Below are positions 1-13,786 of a stretch of DNA of 64,000 nt, in pieces (positions within the stretch are counted from its first letter, which is position 1; every line of letters begins with the position of its first letter). The notes under the pieces were generated by a model that saw nothing but the letters and a program-made list of their open reading frames with translations, searched no databases and was not told the origin of the DNA. The DNA lies in contig NC_072465.1 in assembly GCF_027596085.1 (NCBI RefSeq), positions 17,252,207 to 17,316,206 of the forward strand. The letters run 5' to 3'. The position numbers were made by a program, and so were the translations under genes. The stretch comes from Anoplopoma fimbria (taxonomy: Eukaryota > Chordata > Actinopteri > Perciformes > Anoplopomatidae).

Positions 1-546
1 TCCAATTATCTCTGCTCCAGCAGCCAAGGGGAACTTTTCGACTAGCCCTCACAACTCCCACCACTTATGGGGTTTGGGGTTATGGAGACAAACTCGAGGC
101 AAACTTCTTCTCAAGTCTGACAGGGCGTCTAGGTCCTTTGTCCCATTTTCAGACAAAGCACGGTTTGTTTGCAAGATGCACTTCTTACCCCTGGACATGT
201 TGGCTTCTGCTTTTGTTCATGCAGAGTGCATTATCAGTACAACCTCAAACTTTCCATGGCAAAACAAAACTTAAGGCTCAAATGAAATGCACTTGTAGAA
301 CAAAAGTACATTATTTAAAATTATCTTGCAAATGCAAAGTTATTGTCAGACTTTAAAAAGGACTTTTTTTTCGCTCAGGGAGTTTTTTACGAGTGCCTTT
401 GTGTGTAGATGCAGATTTTACACAATGCCAAGCAGGCATGCAGGCTATTTTTACTCTCCCCCTTCCGTTCCTCTCTCTCATATCTGTCGCACAACTCTGG
501 CAGGGACTTGAAGCCAATCAACTACCCCATCAGTCCGTGTGTAGAG

Positions 547-554
547 TGACGTCA
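547..554. promoter_or_regulatory. Perfect palindromic CRE (TGACGTCA)
   Basis: The full 8-bp CREB/ATF consensus occurs once, in a region without a recognised gene. An 8-bp match can be chance in 64 kb (about one expected), so function is unproven. Confidence 0.25.
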
Positions 555-3500
555 ACTATTCAACACTATAGTAGGGGAGAAAAAGAACGCTGGAACCAAT
601 CTGGCTGCTGGAAACAATTACAAGTGGTTTCCCACTAGCACAACAACAGTATCTTTTTGTCACGGAAACTTTACCATAAAAAAAAATAAAATGGCCCAAA
701 GAAACAGTTATCTCTGGGGAAAGAGAAGGAATGTGAAGGGGAGAGTTATTGTTTTCCTCATAAAACAACATTGAAGCTACTTACCAGTGTGGAAAATAAC
801 ACAAAACCAGCTTTATTGGGAGTTCAAAAATACAATTCTCTTGTTGTGTACTATCTTTATCCACTTTTATATTTTGAAAAAACAACAGTGCTCAAGGTAG
901 ACACTGCCGTCATAAAAAAGACCAATCAAAAGTAAGAACTAAGTTGTGATATTACATAATATCAATACAATTGTGTTGTGGTTACAGTGTAGCATTACTG
1001 TCTGATCTGTTATGCTGACAACCGGGCAATTGACAAATCGCACAAGTAATACTTGGTTGCTAATCAAACCCGATAAAAGGTTGGAGGGTGCATCTGGAAA
1101 ATGGCAGGCTTTGAATTTTTTGAGTGTTCTCAAGGTCAATGCATTAAAAAGGAGTCTCTAGTGGTTATGGCAATAAACGTTAGAAATGGTTGGAGCTAAA
1201 CCACAGCAACAGAAGGACACAAATAGTCTGCTACTTGACAAGTTTTTAAACTTCAGCCAAGCCTTATATATTTATTAAATATTGGCTACAAGTGTGTTGT
1301 GTTCAAGGACTGTCCTATCTCACTGTGTGTGTGCAAATACAGAGGTCTTTTTAGACATAAAGCTGGCAGTCGAGATTCTAGGTGGTTGAACAACATAGAG
1401 TTGAACTTCAGAGAATGAGGTTAAGAAAGACATCTCACGGGCCTGAGTGGAATAAAGCCACAGTGGTTTTCATTTAAGTTTATACTCTATTGTCGGAGGG
1501 CGGCCAAATCTCACATCTGCTGTCCACATATTGTACATATTGTAGTATAAATGGGGCTTTGAACTTCCCCCTAAAACATGACACAGTTGGTTTTTCCAAA
1601 ACAATAAAGGAACACAATGACATTTCAAATCTTTAACTGCCTCTCACTTCACTACTTTGCCCGTCATAGTTTCACTGATGCTACGGACAATCACAGACAT
1701 CGTTTGAATGTAAACTCTCTTTAGTATGGTGGTCGTATCAACTTCAGTCACATTTTTAAAAACACCATTATCTTTATTTACTATAACAGCAACTCATCAG
1801 ATGTTTAACACTGCAATATTTGACTTTACACTTTTTGACAGGATTTATATTAGTATTTTTTAAAACGTTGCTTCTGCATTATTATAATTATGCTTGTTAT
1901 AAATTCTCATATAAGTTCCCCTAAATCTGACGTGAACAGCCCAAACCTCAGGCTACTTCCTCTTGTTGACAGGAAGCCTGTCACGCTCCCCTGCTCTTCC
2001 TGACAAATCTGAATGTTGACCGAAACAGCTTCCAGGAAAAAAATAGATCTAATCATTAAATAAGCTGCATATAAAATACACACACATCCTTTCACCCTTT
2101 AATTTCCTGGTCCTAAAAGTGTGAAACAGCGTATGAATAAAGAAGATTTCTGCTTCTGGTCTTTATACAGTGAGATGCCATCAATTACAGAATGGCCTCA
2201 TTTTTATCTATTTTAATAAGGTGGTTATAATATGCTTACACATTTTAGATTATGTTATATCTAAAAACTACAAAATGCTCCAAAAAAAGACCTACTTTAT
2301 TATTCTGTTTGCAACACTACCAAGAATTATATTCAATTGCATCTAGCCGAGAGAACTTAAAGTCAAAAATAACATTTCAACCGTTTAACGTGGGCCAACA
2401 TTCAATAAAGCCTTAACTTCAGCTTTACAGAATTACATGATCAAAGGGTCAAAAGGATCTGGCTTGATCACAAAGCGTTATTTCCAATGAGTCACAGCAC
2501 AGTCTTAGAATCTCTGAGAAGGCCTGAAACAAAAGTCGACCAAGCCTCGCAGTCACAGTCTGCTCCCCCAGTAAAACAACGTATCAAAGGGTTGTAAGAA
2601 ATTCAAATCAGCATCTTCGTGTAGTTTAAATTAACGCTACAGCCTTCGTTAAATGTATTGATGTCATCAAGGTGTAGCATTTTGCCAAATCCTAAATTAA
2701 CATTTCACATTCACGTTTTAGAGTCAGTTGAAGGTACTTTCAATATTAAGAAGGCTAGAACTAAACATTATAAGATTTGTGTTCTGGGCAAATTAAGAGA
2801 TCTCACGAAGACAGTTTACCAACAACCTAAAGACCTGATACACAATTAAGTCACTTATGATACCAAGGGCGACTGAACCCAAAAATAGATGCCGCTCAGA
2901 TATACGTGGGGGCATGGGAATGTCATGCAGCCAGAGGAAGTTCAGCCAAGTGAACCTGATAAGGAGGTAAAATGAATCCAAGTCGGATTGCGATCCCCTT
3001 CAGGGAACACAAATCACGCTGGTCATTTTGCACAGGTCACTGCATAAGGAGTGTTTTCATAATGTGAGTTCTAAATCTTGCCCTTTAAGACAATGGAGCA
3101 TTTTTGGCGACAGGAAGCTGGGATCAGCCAGCCAACCTCGATAAGTCCTCCTCCCTGCAGTCTGCCACAAGAAACAGGCACGCTCCTGCCTCAGCTTCAC
3201 TATCTGGACAGAATCCCAACAGTGGAAACGTTTTTACAACCCGTTGTGGCTACAGGCCTGTTATTTCAAAGGCAAGGCTTTTCTTTGGGAGGGCTTCAAA
3301 GTGAGGCATTAAGAGAGGATCTGTGTGGTCTTTTTTAGATCATATTTTCATCTTAAGCTCCTTCAGCTTCCCCTTTGTAGACAATCTAGGTAACTTCAAC
3401 AAGACATCATATCCTAGATTAGTTCCTAACTGAGCCTCAAGTCAAGCCGTATTTCACTTCATATGAAGTGTTCACTGAACATATTGTACTGATGCTGCTG

Positions 3501-5629
3501 GCAATTGTACGTGCTGTGTATTACAGTACAAGCAGGAATGCATCAAGGTTATTTCAGATATAGTGAAGCAGTTTTTTTTGCTAGGTTGAAAGTAATCCAG
3601 TGTCAATGCATCTTCCATTACGTCACACCTACAGCACAGAGCCAAGGATGATGCACAGTGATACTGCCAATGATATCACCACATAAATGTATGTATATCT
3701 GTCTGAATGTGATTGTGTGTGTATGTGTGTTAGTAGTGCGTTGTTAGTAACGCACTAGTGAAACAGAATTATTGTGAATAAGCATGAAGTGATGCATCAT
3801 GTAGGTACTTTTATTTTATGAGATGTTGAAACTGACAAAGCAGTCAAAATGTAAAATCCCATCGAATTAAATCCCAGTAAGAAACTGAATAAAATGTCCT
3901 TTCTTCTAACTGAAACAGTAGAATTCCATTTAACTATGTTTAAGAAATGGTTGCATATGAAACCAGAGAGTTGATGCTCCACTCAATGTTGCTACTAAAA
4001 GCCTCTTTCACTAATAGTTCCCAGTAGATAACTGCAGTGCCTTTCACACCTGCTGTCTATCCCTGAAATGTTCAGGAACATTTCCTGCATGGGGTTATGT
4101 GTGAATGGGAGCAGGATTCGATACTCAGGGAAAATCTGTACCCTCAATTTCCCACCTTAGTACTGAACAAAATTTCTGTGAAAATGTCAGTATGGCTGTG
4201 TTGTGAATGAAATCAGAATCATTGCATGGATGAGCATGTAAAGGGTTACATCTGTCTGACGAAAAACATTTTCATGTAGAGTGAGCAAACCAAGACAACA
4301 GTACTCTCATGTAAAGTGGGCCTTTGTCTGAGTCGGGAGTGTCATCTGCTACCTGGTCACTATTGATCACCTCTCTCTCAGGACTGCAATGAAGAAGCAG
4401 ATGGCTGAGACCTCCAACTGTTCCCACCAGCTCACTGCAATTATTTGTCTTTAACTCCCCAGAGAATTGACAGGATATCGGCCTTACACGCCTCCCAAAT
4501 ACATTGAAATAAATTAAAACAATATGTCGAACTAAAAGCATAAAATCTGTATTAGAATAACTTTGTATTTACGATCGTGAACTGTATGTTTTGCAGACTG
4601 ACTATACTGGTGCAGGGTGAAGGAGGAGACACTTCTCAGGAGAGTGCTGAGTTTGACACACAGCCTGAAAGCAGCCCGTTAGCTTTGAAAGGCTTCCATT
4701 GACGTGTAAAACGGCAAACAGAATCTCAATGTGATTGTCTTTCAAATGAGAAGATAAGAGCACTCCGCCTGACTGAAAATGACCTAGGGCAGAAGGACTG
4801 AGTCAATAAAATGCTCCTCTTACAAATGGGCCATTGACATGCTGGAGCCTGCAGAGACACTCAAATGGCAAATGTCTGATTTACAAAGTCACAGTTATAA
4901 AGCAGTGAGTCCAAATGCTCAATGTGATCTGATGATAGTCCCAACACAAGACCACAGATGACGCAACATAAGTTGTAATGTATGCAAATTTCTGTGTAAG
5001 AGGGTTGGACATATTTTAAGATGGAATGATGCAATGATTAAACAGAGGTCTTGTCAATTTAAAGCTTGCGTAAATGGACTTCAATTGACCGCTATTTGAT
5101 TATTCCATGTAAAAACGATTTATTTTATACAAGTACACTATGACTTCTATGATTACTATAACACTTACTGTATATTAGTATGTAATATGGAATTGGGACA
5201 CACGTCCGCAAATGTGTCCTTCACAAGGATCAATTCGCCGCTCTGAACATACACTGTGATCAGTGTGTTCCCAAACATCCCAGCTTGCACCATTGATTAA
5301 ATGGTTTAGCAATCAAATGTCACATTCTTTGGTTACATGGTGTAATGCAGTAGTCAATGATGTAACTCTTCCATGTATTGGTCACTGGAGCAAGTTATTG
5401 ATATCTGTGGGTCAATATGATGTCCAATTCTTGTCAGCAGTTAAATAGCTGTAAGGTTATCTGATTTTGGACAAGAACAAATAAGATACATGAGACTTAC
5501 ATACTGCTCATGAGGCAATGAACACTTAATGCAGCCAATTAAAGCTGCATCTGCCCGGATCCAGCAGAGGAAACATTGCTTACTTTAAGGCATGAATCCC
5601 AGGTTTATCCCAATATTTACTGTGCTTTT

Positions 5630-5790
5630 GCACACTTTTGAAAAAGAGAGGATAAATTCTAATGACTTTGTGATTTCCTCTAGTGCCACCAGCAGCTTGA
5701 CTTTTATGGTTTTGAGACTGGATGTGTTGCCACAAAATTCTATGCAGGCATTCATTTTCCCCTCAGTATGAATTGTCATCACTTATCAGT
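5630..5790 (+). repeat. Degenerate fish interspersed repeat, copy 1
   Basis: Phrases such as gataaattctaatgacttt, ttcctctagtgccaccagca and ttttcccctcagtatgaatt match a very common spiny-rayed-fish repeat whose units read like 'tgactttggtgatcccctgacttttcctctagcgccacc'. The same family occurs at 21575-22080. The transposon class is not known to me. Confidence 0.6.
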
Positions 5791-7082
5791 AGCATAAGCC
5801 CAATGCATGGCCTCACTTGACTGTTAACATGGAACATAATTTTGATTTCAACTGGCGGGCAAACACATGACTGAGCCTTCACTGCTTAAGTTATTCAGCT
5901 TGGCCAAACAGGGTGTTGCCATTTGGTCCAAGTTGCTGTCTCATTCATTACATAGGAAATTAAGGCAAACCAATCATTTTCTCATTAAGCATAACACTCG
6001 CACAAAATCCATCCCTCATTAAGAGCTATGAATAACCCAAAAGCCCAAGTCTATGAATGTACAAAAACTTTTCCATTTCCTCTATGAGCAGATTCATGTG
6101 CCTTGTAAGACCATTAAAAAGTCACTTGATTTCTATGTCATCACAGAACCTGTACATGTGTATGTAGTTAGTCAATGCCTCATGTGTTCTGCATACATAA
6201 GGCAGAACATACAGTCTGCAGGCAGACAGCAAGCAGACAGACTCTCCTGCAGGGCCTCCCAGAGCAGAAGACACAATTAGCCATATGTGACATTATCCTT
6301 ACATACAGTGATCCAAGCTGGGGGGTTTTATGTATATGTATGAGGTAATGGTTCCTGTGTGTGTTGGAAGAGAAAGGAAGGGGGTAAAAAGAAGAAAGAC
6401 ATGACAGAATGCCTTTAGAATTCAGAGTTAATGTGTAAATTTGTTAACTCATGACATCAGGAACAGCCCAGAAACATAAATGTATTGTCAAATGATGTCT
6501 AATGAGAAACCTGTAGCCAATCTCCCACCAGCATTGGTGCTTTAATGAGAGAATAATGAAGCAGGAGGACAGAGACCACTAATAACGTCCACATGCTTCC
6601 ACTGAGTCCACCAGGCCTTCAGAAAAAAGTTGTGAGAAACATGGAAAATACTGGGACCAATGATAGACCCAACCTTATTGCTGTTTTAAAGTAAGTTTCT
6701 TGTACAATTTAAAGGTGGAAAAAAAGTGGATCCTTTATTATTCAAATTAGAAAGAAAATAGACAAATAAGCTCCTTCCTGCTACATCTGCTTTCAGTTTT
6801 TTTTAACATTCCACTGAATCTTGAGACACGTGTTCAACATCAGAGAAGAACTAAATTAACTTGGTATCACAGCCAACACAATGTCAATATTTAAAGCTCT
6901 GGACGTGCAAACATTCAACGTACGTCACACTTTATTTATTTTCTTTTTCTTTTTGATAAGGCTTCTAGACCCCCATGCAAACCCTGTGGTTAGTTAGGAT
7001 TTGACAATCAATGTTCGGGCAAAAAGGAGGTAACAAATTAGTAATAAATGCTCTTTGATAAATCGTGAATACTTTATTCCAA

Positions 7083-7240
7083 TATGTATTGGCTCCTGCA
7101 GGAAGGGGAGAGATCAGGGGCAACGGAGTAGGAAGAGATTAAGTGCCTTGCTCAAGGACACTTCAGAGAGCTGAATATGGCCTCAGTATTGACACAGAGG
7201 TTTTAACCCTGATTCAGCTGGTTGAAGGGAAGTCTGTCAA
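7083..7240 (+). repeat. Possible old fish repeat with a 'gccttgctcaaggacac' core
   Basis: The phrase taagtgccttgctcaaggac and the following text resemble a motif that recurs in fish non-coding DNA. The copy is degenerate and its borders are guesses. Confidence 0.35.
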
Positions 7241-10200
7241 ACCAAAAATCTATCCTTTTATTGTGTTTCTCATTTAAGACTCCAGCCTCTGGCTTGTATG
7301 ACATGAGGAGATGGTTTAGGATGATTTGAAAGAGCTGCTAACTATATGCCTCTGTTTTTTTTAATTTGCCTAATGGGAAGCATGCATGCTGAGTTTATGA
7401 GCCGTATGACATATGCTACTAAATAAATTACCTGGATAGCTATCTTTAAGCGGACTTTAATCTAAATGTCCTTAGATGACGTCTGTCTTTGTCAGATGCT
7501 ACATAACTAAACAACCAGTGAACAGACATAATATTGTTTTTGATGATACAAATGGGAAGCTAATGATCTGTGGGGAACTAAAGAACAGCAGTGATGGAAC
7601 AATGCAGCATGACTTAAAAACATAAGGCCAACTACACAATAACACCGACAACAAAAACACCTGGAGGACAACAGAAGGCACAAGTCGTCTATGTTGATCA
7701 CAGATTACTCATTATCCCGTGAGCACTATTCATGTCTAGGTCTTGAGTTACAAACTGCACAATGCAGGTCCATGCGGGAGCTCCCAGAGGAGTACTGAGG
7801 GCCTTGGATCATGTTCACCCTGTTTCTTTACTGGCACAGTCTGAGGAGGCCAACACAGATTTAACCACATGTGAGGTAGCCTAAATCTCACCCTTTGTTG
7901 TTCTCTTTCTCGCTTTAAGCCCTTCCCTGTTATGTGTGTGGCAGATGTGAGACCTCCAATTATATAAGTGCTCAAATCACAAATCAAGTAGCTGCAGGTT
8001 TTGCTCTTTACATGTAAAATAACAAAACCACCACCCTTGATACCCAGCAAAAGTGTAAAAATCCTTGTTTCTTTCTGATTTTGTTGCTGAGCAAGTTGTG
8101 AAAGAAAATGTATAAGAAACAGGGAATGGAGCAGATGAATCCTTGCCTCCTCCTGGTGCTCTACAGACCATGCAGCAAGATCACGTAAACGCTCACAGGG
8201 AAATCTGTTTTCAATACACTGCTTCCTGTGAAGGCAGGAAATAGCTGTCATTTCTGCAGGCAATTAACAAAGAACCAGTGTGTGCAGCATCGACCTTTGA
8301 GTGGCTTCCTTGACATCAGGAGCCTTGCCTCCAACGCTGCTAATTCAATTAGAGAACGAAAGGGCAAGCCGGGGAAGAGGGCACCATGGGAGTGTGAAAG
8401 GGCACGAAGTTAAGGCTAGGGTGTGGATGATGTGTGCACAGACATGGAAGAGGGAGTATTTCCATGGCACACAACCAGCAGGCAGCCGAGCAGACAAGTA
8501 AAGACAGCATACACTGGTACAGAGAGTTGGGCAAGCTGCTGGAGGGGGTGAGGATGGAGCTATTTAATACCCAGCCGAAACACGTCCTCCTCTCTCCTGG
8601 CCTAGGGTGATGTTTCACTTCATATGTTTTACTGAGGCTGCAGCTCAGTTACAGCTGCAGGACTCATTAATCTTTGCTGTACTTGAAATATATTTTAGTG
8701 TCTTTTGAGGTTTTGTTTCTTGCAATAACAAGCACTGTCTGCCCTAACTATGATCCTGCAGCTACATAGCATCAACTACGTACTGTATTGTACAACAGAG
8801 AGTTGCACAATACGTATCTCTTTAGAGCGCTGGTGTGGTCTTCATCAACTCCTGAAATAAATATCTGCCTCCCTACAGTAGCTGCTAAATACTCCACTAT
8901 GCTCACCAGCTAGTCACTAACTGTGTCTATCTACTGTTTGGTGCATATAGCCAGTTTATCAATCGATTTAACATCACTGAAAACAACTGCATTTACAAAG
9001 GAAAGAACAGGTAGTTCAATCAAAAGAATAACCTGAAAGACACTAAAACGCTGTTTGAAGCTGATGGGAAATGTTGAGTTGGGTGATAATTTTCTGTTGG
9101 TTTATCCCCACATCCACCTACCTCATATATATAAAGCAACCTGTCACATTCAATACAATCATTTCATATTCATGCTGAATATAAAAATATTAGTATATAA
9201 TATAGTTCAAATTTAATTAAACTTTAGATGCCATTGGACAGTAGAGTCTAATTCCAGTGAGAATGTCTGTCATACTGTATTTTGCAGTTAATTAATATGA
9301 GTTGGAAAGTTTCATTTGTTAGAGTTTTTGTAAATCTTCTCAACACAATAACCAATAAGGTGCCAACAGTTAAAATAATATATTGACTTAAAGTCTGCAG
9401 CTTAAAAACTATGGCAGCAACAGCTGACCCAAGTAGCATCAAGCTTCTCATGATTATATGATAATGTCTAATGTCAGATTTCGCACAAACATTTCTGGCC
9501 ATTTTACAGATATCCATCTCTTTGAGCTTGCCAGACTTGCTACTCCTTCAGTGCAATGGCCTGTGCCTTGGCCCCCCAACTGACAAACATAAACACAAGG
9601 AGGAAAACGATACTAGAGAATCGCAGTGTTGAGAAGACAAGGACAGCCTCTCGTTTGTTTACATATTTCTGCCTCCATAACAGCAGCGGGGGAAGGCCAG
9701 GGGAACTTCCTATTTTGGGAAACAGCTGCTTTAAAGCAACAGTTTCTGGAAATTGGTTAGCATGGTGGGAGAAGTAGCAGTAATCTATTTTAGTTAAAGA
9801 GTCTGTGAGTTAAACTGTTGTTCTGTGGACAGAGTGGTACACAGCCACATCTAAAACACCTCTTCCAAAGCCTTCAATCTCAACAACCGACTCAAACATA
9901 TTTTTTCCTCTACAGTTGTGACAATGCAGTTTACATTCCGATGACTGCCACACATCGGACAATGCTGTGATGTGGTGATTTAAATACACACCACCTTGGG
10001 TGAACACGGGGTAGGCCACCAGTACTACCAGTGAGATGTGAGTGATGTTACTTGATATGATTGATCTCACGAGGGGAGAGGTCTAAGTCATTGCAAAAAG
10101 TAAGCTGAGCTCTTGATGCTGCATGTCAGATCAGTGATATTTAACAGCTGCACGTCTGAGCTGGCTTCAAAGACTGCCTAATAAAACCTCTAATCTAAGA

Positions 10201-12271
10201 CAGATTAGAGAGATAAGAGCATATTAATAGCAAGGTAGCTTTCGTTTCTGCTTTTATTATTGTGGACTAATTATTTTGAATAATATTTGTTTCCATCCAT
10301 AGTTTAATTTACATCGTACATTGCAGGGCACAAAAATGTTACGAAGAATCACAGGTAGTTATGTGATATTGTAATGACAGCACTGTTTCTACAGGACTAT
10401 ATTTTAGTATTTTCACACTGCAATTTTTTGTAACATATTGGCCAACATATATACAGATAATGATATCTACGATAAGCTTATATCAATCGATAACATTGGC
10501 CAGGCATTTTCGGGTCAGGCTCTACTTTGGAACTGATAATCAACATATTTAATGTGTTAACAACATACAATTTGAGTGTTCATATCAATTGCAAGTAAGG
10601 ATGCCATTTGATACCTAACTTTTGTTGGTATGTGTTTTCAGAATGAAAGTGCAGATACCTATGTGGATTACACACTATATCGAAAAAAGGTAAAATAGTT
10701 TCTAGAAAAGTATCACAGACGATAGTAGAAAGTATCACAGACAAATCAACTAATTATGAAGACTAAACCCTAAAATGACTTTTTTGGCACACTTAAGAGC
10801 GTCTCCCACACAGATGACTTATGGTTTGGCAGCCAACCATCTTTCTCTCTCCCTCCCTCTCTCTGTGAGCAAGTGTGTAACAGCACATGTGTGTTCCTCA
10901 TTAACTAGTGCCAGATTTATCCCCAACAATCAAAACGCCGCTCTCGAACCTCAGTCGAGCCTTTTTCCTCTGGTGGTGTCCTGTCTCTACTCTGCTGAAT
11001 GGACGTGAGCTTAGAGCTGATGCTGCAACACTACCTGCCCACTGAAAAGGCCTGGGCCTGGAAAATCTAATGTCTGCCCATCCCTCTTTCTAAATGATTC
11101 AACACTTGAGTATATAACCTCTGGCTAGGATGATGTCAGGTTCTCTGTCCGTTTGACTGCAATCATTTACTGAGTGCATCCAGCGTTCCAGGCTGCTTCA
11201 GCAATGTGTTGTGTTTCGGCCAGCAAGTTTTAGAAGTATGTGCAAACACTTTCACTGACCAAAATTTAAAGACAACAACTGTGAGAACAGCAGGGTCTTT
11301 GTAAGTAAGGAGGAAGGCACGCCTGGAACTTCAGAACTGCACAGAAAGTCACAGCTGCCTCTGTCATCACAACAGCCTTTAATGCAGCTGTAGCATTTTT
11401 GCCTGTAACCAAAGCTGAAACCAGACCTACACTGTCTCAGAGCTCCCTGCCACTGCACCCTCACGTCCCACAGGACACAGCTACCCCACTCGCTGACCCC
11501 CAATGACCCCTGTCTGTCAGAGGTTCAATGCTCGGAGTGAGAAAACTGGCGAGGGCGGCTCCAATATCTGATTCCCTCCAGAGGGGTGATATTCAGGGTA
11601 AAGCACTTGGGCCTGTAAGGGGGCAGCAAAATCATTTGACTGGATATCCTCTCAGACTTGACCCTAAAATGTGACCCTAAGAGTCGCTTGGCTTTTGAAT
11701 CTGGGTAGTAGCCATTTTGTGTTTGTGTTTTAAAGCTTTTCTGATACAGCATAGAGAACTTAGTATGTACTCGCAAATGGGGTATAACCTAAAACGTTGG
11801 GGTGGATTTGATCCTGAAAGAGCTCTGAGAATAAGCTTCTGTCACTTTTGCTTTGACTTACAGACCCCTTAAATTGACTTAATTTGTGCAAACAGAGAAG
11901 CAGACATGGGCGTGTTTTAGTCTTACCTGCACTGAAATGCCCTGAGGATTAGGAGCTAGCTAAAGACCTGGCTCATATGCAGGAGACTGACAGTTAGCAG
12001 TGGTCTCTTACTCTGAGAGCACACATTCATGACTTAATGCGCTCCAGCCAGTAAGGAAGGACGCAGATCCAAAAAGGACCAAAGTGATTTATCCCTAAAG
12101 TAGACAGGCTTAAATTATAAATGTTCATACAGTAAGAGTCTGTGAGGCTGTATAAAGTGTCCTACTCAGTTCCTATATGTGACTGACTGCTTTGTAAATC
12201 TTGTCCCTGAACCCACCACAATCGCACACTGTAACTAAAAATGTATGTGGGTGTAAAGAGCTGTTACTCAC

Positions 12272-13786
12272 CTCAAAGTTCTTGGCCTGGGTCGGTAGGG
12301 AAAACAGAATGTAAGTGACAGGCAGGTACATATAAGCTGAGCGGTAATGCTTGATGTTCCGGTGACCCTGCACCAGTTTATACAGCTCCAGACACATCAG
12401 GCCTGCCACTGCGGCTGTGGTGGTAGCTATGGCCGGGATGATCCTCCCGGCTATGCCCTTACTCTGTGAAGGAGACAGGAGACATCATATGTCTTATAAT
12501 ATTGTTTACAGCAGGGTAATTATTATGTCAGATGAATTTTGTGACTTTTTTGCTATGTGTTTTTTTCAACAATATCGCACTACAATGGAAGGGTAGTTTA
12601 AAGCAGCAAAAAAATGAAATCATTTTAGCTAAAAAAGTAGGCCTACAGTACATGAGTGAATGTACGTAGCGACTTTGCACCACTGATCACATTTCAGAGA
12701 CAAACATTGTCCTTTTTACTGCATTGCTTTTGTTTCACAACTGTAGTTACTTTGACTTTCAAGGTTTTATATACAAAACAAATGGTCATCTTATAAAATA
12801 TGATGCATTGTTATAGATAAAGCTACTAAACAAAGTAGTAAAAAATAGCTTCAACCAGCTGTAACATAAATGCTGCTTACACACAATAATGTGTCAGTAT
12901 TCAATGCATCCTTTAATTCATAATGTAACACTGGTGGGGCATTCTGCTGCATACAGTACTTTTACTTTAAATAGTCCAAATATACTTTGCTGCAAATACT
13001 ATTGTACTGTAAAAGTTAAATTTTGTGCTTATATTTATATTATTTTTCGCATTAAATGTGAAGAGTTTTGTTGTATGTAATGCATAACAGCACAGCCCAT
13101 TTCATTGCATTACACATTCATTTGATTATCTTGTATAGGATTTTTCATGCCATATATCAATACAGGAGCAATATCCTTATTATTATTATGATATCGACAC
13201 TAACAAATACAATTGACCCTTGTGTATGTTTTACAGTGTAGATATACCATGCACAGGGTAAAATGGTGAGTAAAAGTAAAACAAGATGCAGCATGTGGAA
13301 ATCTCTGTATGATTACACACGGGTGACCCTCTATTGTCCCCCCTCACTCAGCAGTACCCATCCCCCAATCCTCCATCTGTCTTGGCCTGTGTGTGTCTGC
13401 AGCAGCGGCTGGTACAAGGCCTGGCTCAGGTGTCACCTCCCAGGCGACAGGTAAAGTGCTGTGATTAGTTCTGCTCCAGGAACAATAGGTGAGGAGGCTG
13501 TTTCTGTGGTTTTAGGGCAGGTGTGTGCAGCACCGACTAAAAACATGACCCCAAGGGAGGGGGAGTGTTTTTTGTCATGGTTTTTCTAATCTATACCGCC
13601 TCTACCTTGGGCTCCTTCCCTCTTATTTACCTCTATATCTTTTAACCCTTCACAGATATTTGATTAGATGATGCACTCGGTGAAAATGCTGACCTTGTGC
13701 CGATTAGCTGTAGGAATGTCATAGTTCTCCGCTCTCAGGTTAGAAGCAGCAACAATGTAGTCCATGTGGAAGTTACTGTCGTCATC
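12272..13786 (-). CDS. uba7: uba7 exons 20-21: end of the active adenylation domain, last exons seen
   Basis: Exon 20 (13694-13786) encodes [20 protein letters not shown] and [11 protein letters not shown]. Exon 21 (12272-12463) encodes [53 protein letters not shown] and ends QAKNFE at residue 908. The donor after exon 21 is GAG|gtgagt, a good site in phase 0, so at least one more exon is expected. Read through the donor, the frame stays open for 32 more codons to a TAG at 12173-12175, but these residues (VSNSSLHPHTFLVTVCDC...) do not resemble an E1 C-terminus. Confidence 0.9.

Larger units (their letters stand above)
1..12271. other. Region beyond the last uba7 exon seen; no gene recognised
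   Basis: I read both strands for exons with E1 C-terminal motifs and for other conserved families and found none. Open frames here are short or of random-looking composition. The region holds repeat remnants at 5630-5790 and 7083-7240 and a CRE at 547-554. If uba7 has its normal C-terminus outside the window, the whole stretch is one very long last intron. Confidence 0.5.

Noticed and set aside
7748..8263. Minus-strand open frame of 171 codons, the longest unassigned one
   Set aside because: The composition is not that of a recognisable protein, it has no strong ATG context at its start and no splice partners. An open frame of this length is within reach of chance in 64 kb.
11525..11776. Minus-strand frame with 'SMLYQKS', checked as a possible uba7 ubiquitin-fold exon
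   Set aside because: Only a few residues resemble the E1 C-terminus. The remaining pattern, length and acceptor do not fit.
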